Positions 7,398 to 9,233 of a DNA stretch of 9,233 nucleotides are shown here, one piece after another (positions within the stretch are counted from its first letter, which is position 1; every line of letters begins with the position of its first letter). The position numbers were made by a program, and so were the translations under genes. The DNA lies in contig JAISGC010000060.1 in NCBI GenBank assembly GCA_031263295.1, positions 1 to 9,233 of the forward strand, given 5' to 3'. The stretch is from Rickettsiales bacterium (GTDB lineage: Bacteria; Pseudomonadota; Alphaproteobacteria; Rs-D84). Under the pieces are notes generated by a model. The model did not search any database. It was not told the origin of the DNA and saw only the letters and a program-made list of their open reading frames with translations.

Positions 7398-8283
7398 AAA
7401 AGAAAGTTCTGAAATACAAACCAAGCAGCAACAGATAAATGATTCCGTTCCAGCGGCCGATGCGTTTTCTCCACGCAATATCTATCGAGAACATAATGGT
7501 CGCGAGCAGCATCCATAGGTAATCGAACGATGCTGTCGCGGGCTCGGCCAAGACGCCCGCGATGGCCGCGACCAAAACGATATGCGACACGCAGGACCCC
7601 AGCATATTTCCGACCATAATCTGCGGCCGCCCGCGCCGAAGCGCCAGAATGGAAACTATGATTTCGGGGCCCGATGTAGCGGGCGCTATGATAAGCGAGC
7701 CTATGACGCTTCCGGCCAGGGACAATTGCGACATAATCGCCTCTACGCCTTTGACGAAGACCTCGGACCCGGCATAGAGCGCGCCGACGCCCGCGGCCAA
7801 CAGCGCGATTGTGCGCACCCAGTCCGCGCGCGCCACAACCTCGTATCTGCTGGCGCTCCGTTTCGCGCCCGACATATAATAGAAGAAGACGGCGAACAGA
7901 CCCAGGCCTTCGGCGAAATCAAGCCGCCCGTCATAGAGCATAACCGAAATCAAAACCGTTGAAAACAGCATAATTTTGACTTCGCGTTTTGACGCCGACC
8001 TTATGACAATCGGCGAAAATAACGCGACCGCGCCGACTATGCCCAGAATATTTATGATGTTCGACGATACGATAATCGGAATGATTCCCGACTCCAATTC
8101 GCCGCCCGCGGACATTATAGTGATAAGAATCTCGGGGATATTTCCGCCTACGCCGATAACGAGCGCCGAGACGATAAACGGGGAAATGCGCAGATGCCGC
8201 GCCAGCCGCCCGCATCCGCCGACCACCCAGTCCGCGCCCAAAGTCATCAGCGCGATTCCGAAAGCCAGAAACAGCCACATCAT
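7396..8283 (-). CDS. Divergent Na+/Ca2+ exchanger-type (CaCA) membrane protein
   Basis: Integral inner-membrane cation antiporter-like protein of 295 residues with many hydrophobic segments, about ten, in two related halves, the layout of YrbG-type CaCA exchangers. The first half has GADWVVGG and LRISPFIVSALVIGVGGNIPE (ion-binding region, Glu51) followed by SSNIINILG (73-81). The second half repeats this as IIAPATSGPEIIVSILALRRG (Glu207) and GNMLGSCVSHI (225-235). Both glutamates are kept, but the usual GTSxPE motif reads GGNIPE and ATSGPE, and the second-half GSNxxN motif reads GSCVSH, so ion choice may differ from Ca2+. Two adjacent ATGs are possible; AGGGAG lies 8 nt before the first, which I used. 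The stop overlaps an inverted repeat. Transport direction and ion are not determined. Confidence 0.87.
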   Translation of the reverse strand: MMWLFLAFGIALMTLGADWVVGGCGRLARHLRISPFIVSALVIGVGGNIPEILITIMSAGGELESGIIPIIVSSNIINILGIVGAVALFSPIVIRSASKREVKIMLFSTVLISVMLYDGRLDFAEGLGLFAVFFYYMSGAKRSASRYEVVARADWVRTIALLAAGVGALYAGSEVFVKGVEAIMSQLSLAGSVIGSLIIAPATSGPEIIVSILALRRGRPQIMVGNMLGSCVSHIVLVAAIAGVLAEPATASFDYLWMLLATIMFSIDIAWRKRIGRWNGIIYLLLLGLYFRTFF

Positions 8284-8306
8284 AGCGAGTTCTCCCTCTT
8301 CGGCGA

Positions 8307-8312
8307 ATTGTA
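8307..8312 (-). promoter_or_regulatory. Possible -10 element of the exchanger gene
   Basis: TACAAT on the minus strand would give a start near 8300 and a short leader before the ATG at 8283. No convincing -35 was found; the -35 position falls in the arm of the inverted repeat beginning at 8321. Confidence 0.35.
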
Positions 8313-8320
8313 TCAGAAAG

Positions 8321-8541
8321 AGTGAATAAAGAATAATGAATAAAGAATAAATGGAGATTTGTTAAAGCGAAGCAACGCTATAACAAGCGTCATCCCGGCG
8401 CAGGCCGGGATCCCTTGCTTTCACGCAAGCTATAATTTATAAGTTATGACGCGCCGTCCGGCAATGGATCCCGGCCTGCGCCGGGATGACGCTTGTTATA
8501 AAGTAATACATTTATTCTTTATTCATTATTATTTATTCATT
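8321..8541. repeat. Two-level nested inverted repeat, 221 bp
   Basis: Outer arms 8321-8353 and 8509-8541 match inverted at 31 of 33 bases and consist of GAATAAA/GAATAATG units. Inner arms 8379-8413 and 8466-8500 are identical over 35 bp and contain the palindromic core GTCATCCCGGCGCAGG plus CCGGGATCC. A further small hairpin, CTTGC with GCAAG, lies in the centre. The element fills most of the 8284-8549 spacer. It has no transposase. Target-site duplications were not evident. A plus-strand reading gives the repeat peptide MDPGLRRDD and is not a gene. Confidence 0.88.
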
Positions 8542-8549
8542 AAAAAAAA

Positions 8550-9050
8550 TCAGTATCCGCCCAAATGCCCAAGATATTCCCCGCCCGCGGAGGCGACGGA
8601 GCGGCGGACGCGGCTCTCGCCCGCGCCGGTCAGCAACGCAAGCACATTTCCGGATTCGGTCGCAATCATATCCTTGACGGCGACGCTGCCGTCTTTGAGG
8701 CGCTTGATAAAGCCCGGGGTCGCGGCGATTTCGGCCGCGAACAATTGGCGCGTGCCGTTGGGATTGTCGCCGGGGGCCTTGGAGATTTCATAAACCTGGC
8801 ATTCGGGGGAAATTATCATTTTGCCGCGAACCTTGGCGCCGGTGCCGAGCAATTCGCCCCACCATCCGGTGGTGCCCTGAAAGACCGGAAAATAAACCGA
8901 CGCGTTGTTTTTCGCGTCGAAAAAGTCGGAAAAGGATATTTCGCGAAGGGTGCGCGGAACGGATCCGCTGCGGACGAAAACCTGGCGCTTGGCCTCGCGG
9001 TATTCTGCATCGCTGCGGCCCGGCCAGACAAGAATTGATTCTATTCCCAT
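8550..9050 (-). CDS. Protein of unknown function, 166 residues
   Basis: I do not recognise this protein. It has no signal peptide, membrane segment or clear catalytic motif. The N-terminal third is polar (REAKRQVFVRSG, SVPRTLREISFSDFFDAK), then comes a hydrophobic and glycine-rich part (VYFPVFQGTTGWWGELLGTGAKV), a segment GKMIISPECQVYEISKAP and a C-terminal part ending GGEYLGHLGGY. Composition looks like a soluble cytoplasmic protein. I start at the ATG at 9050: the frame stays open to 9161, but that extension is encoded by an intergenic repeat and would need a TTG start, and a good -10 element lies directly before 9050. The next gene on the strand, the exchanger, is separated by the nested repeat, so no operon is implied. 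The stop is followed by eight T on the minus strand. Confidence 0.7.
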   Translation of the reverse strand: MGIESILVWPGRSDAEYREAKRQVFVRSGSVPRTLREISFSDFFDAKNNASVYFPVFQGTTGWWGELLGTGAKVRGKMIISPECQVYEISKAPGDNPNGTRQLFAAEIAATPGFIKRLKDGSVAVKDMIATESGNVLALLTGAGESRVRRSVASAGGEYLGHLGGY

Positions 9051-9056
9051 TTCGCC

Positions 9057-9065
9057 ATTATAGCA
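9057..9065 (-). promoter_or_regulatory. Extended -10 promoter at the start of the 166-residue protein
   Basis: The minus strand reads TGCTATAAT, an extended -10 (TGn plus a perfect TATAAT). No good -35 is present. The expected transcription start, 7 nt after the hexamer, falls on the A of the ATG at 9050, so the message would be leaderless or nearly so. No Shine-Dalgarno sequence precedes the ATG. Confidence 0.55.
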
Positions 9066-9092
9066 CGAATCGCCCGAAGGAGAAAGGACGAG

Positions 9093-9183
9093 ATTCCAGA
9101 GCGGTATTCCCCTTCTCCCCTTGGGGAGAAGGGGTGGCTCGCGCCGGACCCGCAGGGTCAAGGCGCGAGACGGGGTAATGGGG
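9093..9183. repeat. Third copy of the CCCCTTCTCCCC hairpin element
   Basis: Positions 9093-9120 match 3634-3661 at 26 of 28 bases. They continue into a perfect 12-bp hairpin, CCCCTTCTCCCC (9109-9120) with GGGGAGAAGGGG (9123-9134), a second hairpin CTCGCGCC with GGCGCGAG, and end in GACGGGGTAATGGGG (9169-9183), identical to 3701-3715. The start and end are kept while the middle hairpin differs from the copy after pyrC. Confidence 0.85.
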
Positions 9184-9192
9184 GCTGCTTTA

Positions 9193-9233
9193 TCAATTTC
9201 CCTTACCCCGTCGTCCGCCTTCGGCGGCCGCCA
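9193..9233. repeat. Start of an opposed copy, cut by window edge
   Basis: The minus-strand reading gives a GCCGCC...GGCGG hairpin followed by GACGGGGTAAGGG, close to the end block GACGGGGTAATGGGG of the neighbouring element. It is probably a second element in opposite orientation facing 9093-9183. The rest lies beyond the window. Confidence 0.5.

Noticed and set aside
8321..8541. Insertion sequence
   Set aside because: No transposase frame and no clear target duplication; a non-autonomous element stays possible.
8446..8793. Plus-strand open frame starting in the nested repeat
   Set aside because: Its start encodes repeat peptide (MDPGLRRDD) and the rest is antisense to the 166-residue gene.
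9051..9161. N-terminal extension of the 166-residue protein to a TTG at 9161
   Set aside because: The extension is encoded by the CCCCTTCTCCCC repeat and crosses a good -10 element.

Overview
This looks like chromosomal sequence from a Gram-negative bacterium, most likely a member of the Alphaproteobacteria. That placement is an inference. It rests on the type-1 ValRS, FabF, ComF and class-II PyrC proteins, on the GC-rich genes with AT-rich spacers, and on palindromic repeats inserted in frame inside genes, which recall Rickettsia palindromic elements. No rRNA, tRNA, CRISPR array, phage gene or transposase was seen.

Layout. The plus strand carries valS (5' end missing), then pyrC and comF. 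The minus strand carries, read right to left, an unrecognised 166-residue protein, a divergent Na+/Ca2+-exchanger-type membrane protein, a candidate structured RNA of about 230 nt, a family 8 glycosyltransferase and fabF. comF and fabF converge. The genes are ordinary housekeeping functions (translation, pyrimidine synthesis, lipid synthesis, competence, envelope sugar transfer, ion transport) and do not form one obvious pathway.

The unusual part lies between and inside the genes. All the main spacers hold repeats, and five of them hold long inverted repeats: 2271-2460, 4545-4707, 6003-6096, 7295-7397 and 8321-8541. At four of these the arms are 30-33 bp of low-complexity short units, and the unit differs at each place. 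Several repeats are nested, with a GC-rich palindrome inside. Some abut or contain stop codons, and some look like terminators whose U-rich tail also serves as the -35 region of the next promoter. One palindromic element occurs twice: once in the comF-fabF spacer and once inside comF, in frame. The two copies differ by paired compensating changes that keep a 10-bp stem. A second palindrome lies in frame inside valS.

The best candidate for something undescribed is either this palindromic element system or the structured RNA at about 7027-7254. That RNA has a good promoter, several helices, a possible pseudoknot and a terminator directly in front of the glycosyltransferase ribosome binding site.
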